DNA from: J027 sp034437655
GTDB lineage: Bacteria > Chloroflexota > Anaerolineae > Aggregatilineales > J027
NCBI GenBank assembly: GCA_034437655.1
Contig: DAOTTU010000072.1
Location: forward strand, 1 to 64,000
Reading direction: 5' to 3'
Length of the DNA stretch: 64,000 nucleotides
Program-made: the position numbers and the translations under genes
Shown: in pieces, positions 33,993-41,963 of the stretch
Position numbering within the stretch: position 1 is the stretch's first letter
How the letters are laid out: each line of letters opens with the position of its first letter
Notes under the pieces: generated by a model
The model's input: the letters and a program-made list of their open reading frames with translations, nothing else
Database searches by the model: none
Told to the model about the DNA's origin: nothing

Positions 33993-34583
33993 GTGGCTCG
34001 TTCTAAGAAGCGTTCAGGGGAACAAGATCAGCGTCAAGATATGATGCAACTGGGTAAAATTATGCGTCCTCATGGCATACGTGGCGAAGTGCGGATGCAA
34101 ATCTTTACCGCCCACCCCGAACGCATCCCGCACCTTGAAACCGTCATTCTGAGCCCTGAACGCCGCCCCAAACAACAGACGACCTACACCCTGCTGAACG
34201 CTCGTTTTCACCGCAACCTCGCGCTACTCACCCTTGAAGGAATTGATGACCGCGACGCCGCCGACCCATTGCGTGGCATGATCGTCAGTGTGCCCCTCAG
34301 TGAAGGTGCGCCGCTTGAAGATGACGAATATTACACCATCGAACTGATTGGGATGGACGTCTACACCGAAACTGACGACTATATCGGGCAGTTGGTCAAA
34401 ATTTTTGAGACAGGCGCGAATGATGTCTTTGTCGTGGATGGTGAACCCTATGGCGAGGTACTTTTGCCTGACATTGAGGACGTTATCCGCAACATTGATC
34501 TGGATGAACGTCGCATCACGATCCACCCGCTGCCTGGCTTATTGCCAGACCTTGACGACGACAACGACGACACCAGCACCTAG
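33993..34583 (+). CDS. rimM: 16S rRNA-processing/ribosome maturation factor RimM
   Basis: 30S maturation factor that binds S19 during assembly of the 3' major domain. The product is 196 aa. The N-terminal RimM domain opens QLGKIMRPHGIRGEVRMQIF (from about residue 19). The C-terminal PRC-barrel contains YYTIELIGMDVYTETDDYIG and the NDVFVVDGEPYGEVLLPDI segment. The start is a GTG at 33993, 14 bp after khpA, with AGGA upstream. The first 18 residues are Lys/Arg/Gln-rich and precede the usual family start, so initiation slightly downstream is possible. trmD, often next to rimM, is absent here. Confidence 0.94.
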   Translation: MARSKKRSGEQDQRQDMMQLGKIMRPHGIRGEVRMQIFTAHPERIPHLETVILSPERRPKQQTTYTLLNARFHRNLALLTLEGIDDRDAADPLRGMIVSVPLSEGAPLEDDEYYTIELIGMDVYTETDDYIGQLVKIFETGANDVFVVDGEPYGEVLLPDIEDVIRNIDLDERRITIHPLPGLLPDLDDDNDDTST

Positions 34584-34605
34584 CCTTTGATGACAGGGCG
34601 TGGTG

Positions 34606-35706
34606 ATGAGCAACAACTTGCAATTCTGGCTGGGGTTGAATCTTGTCAAAGGCATCGGCTCGGCTCGGTTGCGAGGACTTTATCACTATTTTCAGGGTGA
34701 TATGGAAGCGGCGTGGCGTGCGCCCACATCTGAACTACTCCAGGCTGGGCTTGACAATGAAACCGCGCAAAGGCTGCATGAACGCCGCAAACGCTTAAAC
34801 CTGGCTGGCTCGCTCAACCGCCTTTATGAACTTGACGCCGCCATCTGCACCATCGACAATCCCAACTACCCCACCCTGCTTGCTGAAATCCCAGACGCGC
34901 CCCCAATGTTCTATTATCGAGGCACCCTGTTACCGGCCGAAGAACGGGCCCTTGCTGTCGTTGGCACCCGCCGTGCGACAACATACGGTCGAGAAGTCGC
35001 TTACGACATGGCGGCTGCGTTATCACAACAGGGTGTCACCATCATCAGTGGTCTGGCACTCGGCATTGACGCAGCAGCGCATCAGGGCGCATTGGACCAC
35101 AACGGACGTACCATCGCGGTGCTAGCGAATGGTATCGACAGCATTTACCCGAGCGAAAATCGTACGCTAGCCGATGCTATTATCGCACAGGAACAAGGCC
35201 TGATTATCACCGAACACCCTCCCAAAACCGAACCCGCCGGTCGTCATTTTCCAGTGCGTAACCGACTCATCAGTGGTTTGTCGCTAGGGGTGCTGATTGT
35301 TGAGGCCGGTGCAGGCAGTGGTGCGTTGACTACAGCGTCGCTAGCCGCCGAACAGGGGCGCGAGGTCTTTGCCATCCCCGGCAACATCAATCGCCCGAAT
35401 AGTCAGGGCACCAACCGCTTGATCCAGGATGGGGCCAAGATGGTGCTGACCCCTGAAGACATTCTTGAAGAACTCAATCTCAGCCATCAACTTGTACAGA
35501 CTCGTCAGGTCGCAGAACAAGTCGCACCGGGTGACGAGACAGAGCAGTTTCTGCTATCGTTAATTGAACTTGAACCGCTGCATGTTGACGACATCGCTAT
35601 TCAAGCCAACATGAGCATTCAAGAGGTCAATGTGAAGATGATGCAGCTTTTCTTGAAAGGACTGGTTCAAGAGATCGCACCACAGACCTATATTGCAAAG
35701 CGATAG
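34606..35706 (+). CDS. dprA: DNA-protecting protein DprA
   Basis: Single-stranded-DNA-binding RecA loader needed for natural transformation in many species. An N-terminal helical HhH/SAM-like region (FWLGLNLVKGIGSARLRGLY) is followed by a Rossmann-fold domain with VVGTRRATTYGREVAYDMA, then IISGLALGIDAAAHQGAL and VFAIPGNINRPNSQGTNRLI. A C-terminal winged-helix domain ends the protein. The ATG at 34606 is preferred over the two GTG codons just before it because AGGG is better spaced. It follows rimM by 22 bp. No com genes are in this window apart from an HhH protein with distant ComEA resemblance. Confidence 0.94.
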   Translation: MSNNLQFWLGLNLVKGIGSARLRGLYHYFQGDMEAAWRAPTSELLQAGLDNETAQRLHERRKRLNLAGSLNRLYELDAAICTIDNPNYPTLLAEIPDAPPMFYYRGTLLPAEERALAVVGTRRATTYGREVAYDMAAALSQQGVTIISGLALGIDAAAHQGALDHNGRTIAVLANGIDSIYPSENRTLADAIIAQEQGLIITEHPPKTEPAGRHFPVRNRLISGLSLGVLIVEAGAGSGALTTASLAAEQGREVFAIPGNINRPNSQGTNRLIQDGAKMVLTPEDILEELNLSHQLVQTRQVAEQVAPGDETEQFLLSLIELEPLHVDDIAIQANMSIQEVNVKMMQLFLKGLVQEIAPQTYIAKR

Positions 35707-35755
35707 TGATCATTTTTGAATCGTGTATTTTTGCAGCCAATCAGGAGAATACATC

Positions 35756-36850
35756 ATGTACGATAATTACTATGCGCTAATCATGGCCGGTGGTGGTGGG
35801 ACACGGCTCTGGCCGCTCAGCCGCAAGAACCGCCCCAAGCAAATGCTCTCATTAGTCGACGAACAGAGTATGTTCCGCATTTCAGTTGAGCGCCTGCTGC
35901 CGTTACTACCCCCAGAGCGTATCTTCATCGTGACCGGGCAGAATATGGTAGACGATTTGCGCCACGATGTACCCGAAATCCCCGCTGAAAACTATGTGCT
36001 TGAGCCCTTCGGGATGGACACTGCGCCAGCGGTCGGCTATGGCATTATGCGCATCGCCGCGCATGACCCGGACGCCATTGTCGCTGTGCTGACCGCTGAC
36101 CATTACATCGCCAATGAAGTCAAGTTTCGCGACGTATTGAAAGCAGCGTATCAGGCGGCCACAGACGATTACATTGTCACGCTAGGCATCACCCCGTCGC
36201 ATCCGTCAACTGGCTTTGGCTACATTGAACGCGGTGACCACCTCACCACCCTCAATGACTTTCACGTTTATCAGTCGGTGCGCTTCCGTGAAAAACCCAA
36301 TGAAGAAACAGCAATTGAATTTCTGTCACGCGGGAACTTTAGCTGGAATGCGGGAATGTTCATCTGGAAGGCAGCGCGTGCCCTCGGTGAACTCCGCCGC
36401 CAGCGCCCGACCACGTTCTATATACTCGAGAAGATTCAAGGCGCTTTCGGAACAGACACATTCGAGCAAGTGCTGGCTGAACAATGGCCGCGTGTCGAAA
36501 AATTGCCAATCGACATCGCCGTGATGGAAAATGCAGAAAATGTAGCCGTGATTCCGGTAGACATTGGCTGGGATGACATTGGGAGCTGGTCGGCGCTGTA
36601 TGATGCGCTGTGTGATGATGACGGTGCAAAACGGCAGAACATCTACCGCACCAACGGAGGCAATGTCTACAGCCTTGATTCAAGGGGAAATCTGGTACTT
36701 ACAGAGCGGACCGTTGTGACGCTTGGCGTTGAAGACATGGTGATTATTGACACGGGCGATGTCGTTTTTGTCTGTGACCGGGCCCATGCACAGGGCGTCA
36801 AAGCGGTTGTGAACCACTTGAAGGACCAGCACCGTACCGACCTACTTTAG
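35756..36850 (+). CDS. manC: Mannose-1-phosphate guanylyltransferase
   Basis: Makes GDP-mannose for glycans. The product is 364 aa. The nucleotidyl-transfer motif GGGGTRLWPLS is at residues 12-22, with RPKQ at 26-29. The GFGYIERGD and FREKPNEETA segments and the ending VVNHLKDQ are typical. It lacks the C-terminal cupin isomerase domain of bifunctional ManC/ManA proteins. The ATG at 35756 has AGGAG 8 bases upstream; the in-frame GTG at 35723 has none. It lies 49 bp after dprA on the same strand. Its product probably feeds the surface polysaccharide pathways encoded at 60-64 kb. Confidence 0.94.
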   Translation: MYDNYYALIMAGGGGTRLWPLSRKNRPKQMLSLVDEQSMFRISVERLLPLLPPERIFIVTGQNMVDDLRHDVPEIPAENYVLEPFGMDTAPAVGYGIMRIAAHDPDAIVAVLTADHYIANEVKFRDVLKAAYQAATDDYIVTLGITPSHPSTGFGYIERGDHLTTLNDFHVYQSVRFREKPNEETAIEFLSRGNFSWNAGMFIWKAARALGELRRQRPTTFYILEKIQGAFGTDTFEQVLAEQWPRVEKLPIDIAVMENAENVAVIPVDIGWDDIGSWSALYDALCDDDGAKRQNIYRTNGGNVYSLDSRGNLVLTERTVVTLGVEDMVIIDTGDVVFVCDRAHAQGVKAVVNHLKDQHRTDLL

Positions 36851-36917
36851 TCTTTGCTCAGGTCGCCGTTGTACAATCACAGTAACCGATCAAAAAAACA
36901 GGAACGGAGCATATTCG

Positions 36918-37292
36918 ATGTTTAAAGGTCTCGGCAAACTACTTTTTGGCGGTGGTGAAGAAAGCGGCGACCCCAACGGTGCCTATTATTATGTGCGCGT
37001 GTATCGTAAACCCAACCGTCCCACCGACAGCGACGAGATTGTTCAGATTCGCATTGACCTGCGCAACGACCTCTCGCCAGACATGGACAATCCACAGGTC
37101 TTTTTCTCGCGTAAATCCATCACTGGCCCCAAGACATTCACCCGCACTGAGGCGCGCTTCTTTTATGACAAAAACCGCAACCTGATTAGCTCTGAAGTCG
37201 ATAACGGTGAATTTGTCAGCAAAGAGGACTACGATGCCTATCTAGAAACGGCCACGGCTGAGTATGAACATGAAGAAGACGAGACCTCATAG
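36918..37292 (+). CDS. Small hypothetical protein
   Basis: A 124-residue soluble protein that I do not recognise. The N-terminus MFKGLGKLLFGGGEES is followed by a compact beta/alpha region: YYYVRVYRKPNRPTDSDEIV, IRIDLRNDLSPD and EARFFYDKNRNLISSEVDNG. The C-terminus is strongly acidic (EYEHEEDETS). No membrane segment or Cys is present. A TACAAT box lies 40 bp upstream (36872-36877) without a clear -35, so it may have its own promoter. It is convergent to the helicase-loader-like gene. Confidence 0.8.
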   Translation: MFKGLGKLLFGGGEESGDPNGAYYYVRVYRKPNRPTDSDEIVQIRIDLRNDLSPDMDNPQVFFSRKSITGPKTFTRTEARFFYDKNRNLISSEVDNGEFVSKEDYDAYLETATAEYEHEEDETS

Positions 37293-37339
37293 CGATAGGT
37301 TCGGTCAGACTCACAGCACCGCTGAGGCTGCGCCGCGTT

Positions 37340-38728
37340 CTATGACTTTTTCCAGCGTTCATAGTATGGAATCGCTGATATTTCAAACAGCCTACAGATA
37401 CGTGTATCCAGAAAGCGACTACTGAATTGTTTGTCTAACCCACGCAAGTCCTCGGTGGTAGCAGTTATTAGCGTCGGTTTACCTGTCATGTAGCGGTAGT
37501 CAATGAGCTGGAAGAGCTTTTCAACCGTCCAGCCGCTTGCCGAACGGAGTTTAAAGCCATCAAGCACCAGCAGCGGGGCTTCACGCAAGAATTGCAGGCG
37601 CTGGTTTACAGTCTCACTTTTGGAGTTGAAAGCATCGCGCAGGTAATCCATCAAGTCTGCCAGAGTCAAAAACGATACCTGCTGCCCCGTTGCACGCCGT
37701 GCATTCGCCACCGCTGCTGCCAGATGTGTTTTACCCGTACCATTCGCCCCATGGAACAGTAACCACCCCTCTGGCCGCCGTGCGTAGTCTTCCGCCATCT
37801 GACGCGCCCGCTTCAAGTTTTCGGTGTACGCCTGAAATCCTTCAAACGTCATCACATCATAGGGATTATATTCGGTGACTTCTTCGGCAAAATCGAAGGT
37901 GCTGCGATAGTCTGGTACATTTAGCACCCAACGCCACACAAAACGGCGATCTTGCAAGCGGCTGGCAACACGCGGGTCCAGTTCTTCCGTTGGTGTATTG
38001 GTTGTCACCACTGTTGGGAGTTCACGAATATAGCGCTCGTTAATGAGCTGAAATAGTTTTTCGCCGGCCCATTGCGTCGGTGCTTCAGTCCCCATATCGT
38101 CAAGGATCAACACGCGCACGTTGCGCACCATGTCAAAAAGTTCATCGTAGCGGACTTCAGAATTTGGGCTGAATGTGGTGCGCAGATGATCCAACAAGTC
38201 AGGCACTGTCAAAAACATGACATCGTAGCCATTTTCTACCAGAAAATTACCAATCGACGCCGCCAGATGCGTTTTGCCCGTGCCAAACCCGCCTTGCAAC
38301 ACCAGCCACCGTCCGTCAATGTCTTCAACGAATTGAATAGACAACGACAACGCCATCCGCAACGATTCACGCTGTGCATCAGTCAACCCGGGACGATCCG
38401 TCACGAAATTGTTGAAGCGCATATGCGCATAGGCTTCCAGATTACTCAAGCGCAATAAACGCTCGTGGCGTCTGGCGGCAACCCGCTCGCGCTGACAGAC
38501 ACATACAAAGGCCTTGCCAAAATCTGGATGGTTCACCGGGACATCACGCCGAACATAGCCAAGCCCGTCACAATGGGGACAAACTGCATCTTCAGAATCA
38601 GTGTGCCATTGCTCGAGATGCTGATGGTTAGCGTTCGCTATATTCGGAGAAGTCGATGTCTGCTGATGATGATTGGGGGGTGTGTCCATCAGGTCGCTGA
38701 TGTGTCGTAAATCCTTCTTGTCGTCCAT
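37340..38728 (-). CDS. Helicase-loader-like protein with two tandem DnaC/IstB-type AAA+ domains
   Basis: A 462-residue protein, about twice the length of DnaC or DnaI. The ATG at 38728 has AGGTGG 7 bases upstream. A potential zinc site has Cys50, Cys53, Cys76 and Cys78. AAA+ domain 1 has Walker A GGFGTGKT (146-153) and Walker B LILDD (207-211). AAA+ domain 2 has Walker A GANGTGKT (327-334), but Walker B reads LVLDG (387-391), so the second acidic residue is lost. Both domains share the TLxDLxxxLRxxF and EKLFQLIxxRY patterns, so a duplication is likely. It overlaps the DnaD-like gene by 101 bp and follows dnaB, so it probably loads the replicative helicase. Confidence 0.88.
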   Translation of the reverse strand: MDDKKDLRHISDLMDTPPNHHQQTSTSPNIANANHQHLEQWHTDSEDAVCPHCDGLGYVRRDVPVNHPDFGKAFVCVCQRERVAARRHERLLRLSNLEAYAHMRFNNFVTDRPGLTDAQRESLRMALSLSIQFVEDIDGRWLVLQGGFGTGKTHLAASIGNFLVENGYDVMFLTVPDLLDHLRTTFSPNSEVRYDELFDMVRNVRVLILDDMGTEAPTQWAGEKLFQLINERYIRELPTVVTTNTPTEELDPRVASRLQDRRFVWRWVLNVPDYRSTFDFAEEVTEYNPYDVMTFEGFQAYTENLKRARQMAEDYARRPEGWLLFHGANGTGKTHLAAAVANARRATGQQVSFLTLADLMDYLRDAFNSKSETVNQRLQFLREAPLLVLDGFKLRSASGWTVEKLFQLIDYRYMTGKPTLITATTEDLRGLDKQFSSRFLDTRICRLFEISAIPYYERWKKS

Positions 38729-39344
38729 GTGCAGACCACCTATCGAGAATAGATTGTATATATGCCCATTTGCGGGCGTTGTTTGCCACAGCAATACGGA
38801 TGGCGTCCAGAATCCATTGCTGGGGGTAGTCGTCTTCAGCCTGGCGCAATGCATCTGCCACCATAGGCGAGATAGTGCCGATTTCGTTGCGGTACACGGC
38901 AAAAACAGACGGTTGCTCCACCGTCAGCGAGAGCGGCCGCTGCCCCCGTTGCGGATACCAGCGCTGTTCTTCTATCGCGGTGACCGCTTCCCGTCCTCGG
39001 CGCGAATTGGGGAAATAAAAAATATCGTCGCTGGCGTGGTCATGAACAGCCAATAATGTGCCCCGCACAAAGGCCCGTTCAAAGCCCTCGCGCACCAGAC
39101 TCGCTTGCAGTTCTGGCCGCGCATTCGTGCTTTCCAGCAGTTGTTCGTCGGCCAGAGCCTCGTGCAAGCGCACATAACGATACGCGCCCTCTTGCTGCTG
39201 AAAGGCCCAGAAACAATAGAGCGTGACTTTGAGTTCAACAAAGTTGTCGATTTTCGGCAGCAAGTCCCAGAAAAAGCGCTCTGGCACCAGAATATTGCGC
39301 TCATCCTTACCGTGAACTTGAAAGCCGTCAAAAGTGTTTGCCAT
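38628..39344 (-). CDS. DnaD-like replication initiation protein
   Basis: A 238-residue protein. The N-terminal part (1-110) resembles a winged-helix domain: NILVPERFFWDLLPKIDNFV and VTLYCFWAFQQQEGAYRYV. Residues about 150-205 form a DnaD/DnaB_2 domain, with LRQAEDDYPQQWILDAIRIA and the characteristic W-x-Y-I-x-x-I-L pattern in KWAYIQSILDRW. Such proteins help remodel origins and recruit the helicase loader in Firmicutes. It lies 3 bp after dnaB, and its last 101 bp also encode the start of the tandem AAA+ protein in another frame. A helicase-loading role is inferred from domain and context. Confidence 0.85.
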   Translation of the reverse strand: MANTFDGFQVHGKDERNILVPERFFWDLLPKIDNFVELKVTLYCFWAFQQQEGAYRYVRLHEALADEQLLESTNARPELQASLVREGFERAFVRGTLLAVHDHASDDIFYFPNSRRGREAVTAIEEQRWYPQRGQRPLSLTVEQPSVFAVYRNEIGTISPMVADALRQAEDDYPQQWILDAIRIAVANNARKWAYIQSILDRWSAHGRQEGFTTHQRPDGHTPQSSSADIDFSEYSER

Positions 39345-39347
39345 GAT

Positions 39348-40742
39348 TTAGAAGCCTGACAAATCTATATCAGTGGATTTGAGGTTCGCAAATTGGGTCA
39401 ATTCTTTACGGAAATAAAGCGATACCGAACCAATCGGCCCGTTACGGTGCTTGGCGACGATGATATCGGCCTGGTTGGGGCGCTCGGTGTCATCATTGTA
39501 GACCTCATCGCGGTAGATAAACATCACTACGTCGGCGTCCTGTTCAATGCTTCCCGACTCACGTAAGTCAGACAGCACCGGACGCTTGTCACTGCGTGAT
39601 TCCACAGCGCGCGAAAGCTGAGACGCGGCCAGCACAGGCACATTCAATTCACGGGCAAGTTCCTTTAGCTGGCGCGAAATCATGCTGACTTCCTGCACAC
39701 GGTTGGCATTGGCACGCCCACCGCCTTCTCCCAAACCGCCGCCCGTTGTCATCAATTGCAAATAGTCCACGATAATCAAATCCAGACCGTGTTCACGATA
39801 TAGCCGCCGACATTTGCCGCGCATATGCAACGGGGTGATTGCCGGCGTGTCGTCTAGAAAGATCGGTACCTGGCTCAGTGCGGACGACGCCTGAGTAAAG
39901 CGTTCCCATTCATGTTCTTCAAGTTGCCCCAGCCGCAAGCGCTGTGTGTTGATGCCTGTTTCCGCCGAGACCAGACGTTGCACAATCTGCTCGTTGCTCA
40001 TTTCCAGGCTAAAGATCGCGACACGCGCATTGCCATAGCGTGAGGCATTTAAGGCGACATTGAGCGTCAGCGAGGTTTTACCCATCCCCGGACGCGCCGC
40101 CAGGATAATCAGGTCGCTGCGCTGCATCCCGCCGAGCAATTTGTCCATATCCGTAAACCCGGTCGGCACCCCAATGGGTTCGTCGCGGTTTTCGAACAGG
40201 AACTCGATACGGTCAAAATATTCAGACACCGCACGGCGAATCGGGACCATGTCCTTTTTAGAGCTACGTTCCGTGACCTTGAACAACCGTGACTCTGAAA
40301 GGTCAATCACTTCGTTGAGGTCTACATCGCTCTGGTGAGCGAATTTTGCAATATCGCCGGCCGCCTCAATCAAACGCCGTCGCACGGCCGCACGTTCAAC
40401 AAACCGGGCATAGACCTCGCCATACAGCGACGACCCCGTGTTGTTGACCAGATAGGTCAGGTATGCCGCCCCACCGACCGACTCAGCAATGTTCATCGCT
40501 TCTAGCTCGTTGGTGACAGTCAAAATATCAATCGCATCACCACGGCTTTGCAGGCGCAGCATCGCCTCAAATACCTGTCCGTTACGCACGATATAGAAAT
40601 CGTCCGTGGACAGGAAACTCGCAATTTCTGCGATTGGTGCCGGGTTGATGAGCAGCGCACCAAGCAGCGATTCTTCGGTTTTGACGTTATGTGGCATAAG
40701 CTCACCAGCAGGTTGCACTGGTGGCTGCGACTCTTGAGCCAT
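39348..40742 (-). CDS. dnaB: Replicative DNA helicase DnaB
   Basis: Hexameric 5'-3' helicase of the replication fork. The product is 464 aa. The N-terminal helical domain starts PHNVKTEESLLGALLINP. A linker leads to the RecA-like C-terminal domain, with Walker A AARPGMGKTSL, Walker B DLIIVDYLQLM and a DLRESGSIEQDADVVMFI segment. The gene order dnaB, DnaD-like, AAA+ loader on one strand makes a compact helicase-loading operon. There is no intein or insertion. Confidence 0.97.
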   Translation of the reverse strand: MAQESQPPVQPAGELMPHNVKTEESLLGALLINPAPIAEIASFLSTDDFYIVRNGQVFEAMLRLQSRGDAIDILTVTNELEAMNIAESVGGAAYLTYLVNNTGSSLYGEVYARFVERAAVRRRLIEAAGDIAKFAHQSDVDLNEVIDLSESRLFKVTERSSKKDMVPIRRAVSEYFDRIEFLFENRDEPIGVPTGFTDMDKLLGGMQRSDLIILAARPGMGKTSLTLNVALNASRYGNARVAIFSLEMSNEQIVQRLVSAETGINTQRLRLGQLEEHEWERFTQASSALSQVPIFLDDTPAITPLHMRGKCRRLYREHGLDLIIVDYLQLMTTGGGLGEGGGRANANRVQEVSMISRQLKELARELNVPVLAASQLSRAVESRSDKRPVLSDLRESGSIEQDADVVMFIYRDEVYNDDTERPNQADIIVAKHRNGPIGSVSLYFRKELTQFANLKSTDIDLSGF

Positions 40743-40828
40743 CGCCTCTATCCAAATTGTCGATTTACATACGGCTGGGTGTTGCCATCGGATGACCTAG
40801 GATAGGACGCCGGCCGCCCTAAAGCAAG

Positions 40829-41743
40829 TTAAGATTGTGTTGCGGCTGGCAACGGAATATCAAGTGCAAAGAAAGACTGTGCATCGACCCATGCGCCGTT
40901 TACCGCCAGTTCAAAGTGTAAATGCGGTCCCTGTACACGTCCAGTTGCACCAGACAGGCCGATAATCTGGCCAGCAAGCACCAACTCACCCGGAACGACA
41001 GAAATCTCGCTGAGATGCGAATATCCTGACAAAATTCCCCAGCCGTGGTCAATGATCACATGATTGCCATGAATCGGTAGCGCCTGTGCAAACACAACAC
41101 GTCCACTCGAAACAGCGGTAACCGGGGTACCACGTACGGCCGGGTAGTCAATGCCTGTGTGCCGCCCTTCCAGCACGCCATCGTTGTAGGTGCGGATTTG
41201 CCCGAAACCAGAAATGACCGGGCCGGGGACTGGTTGCGAGAACGCTGTGAAGAAAATCTCAGACGAGTTGCGCTCATGGACACGGGCAATCATGGCAAAG
41301 TTGCGTTCATTCAAGTCCTGGTCAAGCAAGGGTTGCAATTCAAAGGGGATCGGGATGTCCTGCACGTCGAAATTGCCGAATAAGACCGTAAGCTGACGTG
41401 AGGTCGTCTGTGGTAAGTCATCCTCGGCGGTCCAGTAGTACACCTCGAGCATATGCCCACCAACACTATCCGTCATGCCCACCGACAAGAACCCCGCCCA
41501 GTCACCCGAGGTAGTGCGGTAGAGTTCGATGCGCTGCCCGATGAACGTGGCATTAACCTTCACCAGCCCCGCCCCCTGCACGCGCACCATATACACGCGC
41601 CCCTGCTGCAATTCATCCGTTGGGGTGACATTCACAAAGACGTTGGTGCCCTGCGCTTCAACCGTCGGCGGTGCAGACGTCGAATGCGCAACCCCGCCTA
41701 CGATCATCATCACCAGCACAATACCAATAAGAATACGCTTCAC
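40829..41743 (-). CDS. Secreted M23-family metallopeptidase
   Basis: A 304-residue LytM-type peptidase that should cleave peptidoglycan cross-links outside the cell. The start is GTG at 41743 with GGAG 8 bases upstream. A signal peptide (KRILIGIVLVMMIVGG) is followed by a beta-rich domain (about 35-130). The M23 domain at about 195-300 has HTGIDY with the first zinc His-Asp pair, the central HVIIDHGWG strand, and HLHFELAV with the HxH pair. All zinc ligands are present, so it is probably active. It is divergent from the VanW gene, 220 bp apart. Confidence 0.92.
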   Translation of the reverse strand: MKRILIGIVLVMMIVGGVAHSTSAPPTVEAQGTNVFVNVTPTDELQQGRVYMVRVQGAGLVKVNATFIGQRIELYRTTSGDWAGFLSVGMTDSVGGHMLEVYYWTAEDDLPQTTSRQLTVLFGNFDVQDIPIPFELQPLLDQDLNERNFAMIARVHERNSSEIFFTAFSQPVPGPVISGFGQIRTYNDGVLEGRHTGIDYPAVRGTPVTAVSSGRVVFAQALPIHGNHVIIDHGWGILSGYSHLSEISVVPGELVLAGQIIGLSGATGRVQGPHLHFELAVNGAWVDAQSFFALDIPLPAATQS

Positions 41744-41916
41744 AATCCCGTCTCCAATTACTCTTTACATTATGTTTTCTGGCGCTGTAGTCTAACGCAT
41801 GTTAACGCCCCCCGTAAAGATACGACCACGCCACGTCTGCCCACCGCCACGGAATCTAGTTGCCGCCACCCCCTAACTTGAGTAATATGAAGGTATACAA
41901 AGGCATCAAAAGTGTA

Positions 41917-41945
41917 TTGCTACGATCAACCAAACAATGTAATTT
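41917..41945 (+). promoter_or_regulatory. Possible sigma-70 promoter of the VanW gene
   Basis: TTGCTA (41917-41922), 17 bases, TAATTT (41940-41945), with a short leader of about 12 bases before the start codon at 41964. Each box matches consensus at 4 of 6 positions, so this is weak. Confidence 0.33.
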
Positions 41946-41963
41946 CATCGAGATGAGGGCCCT

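Noticed and set aside
37340..38728. IstB-like helper of an IS21-type transposon
   Set aside because: The AAA+ domains resemble IstB, but there is no istA transposase and no inverted repeat, and the gene is embedded with dnaB and a DnaD-like gene.
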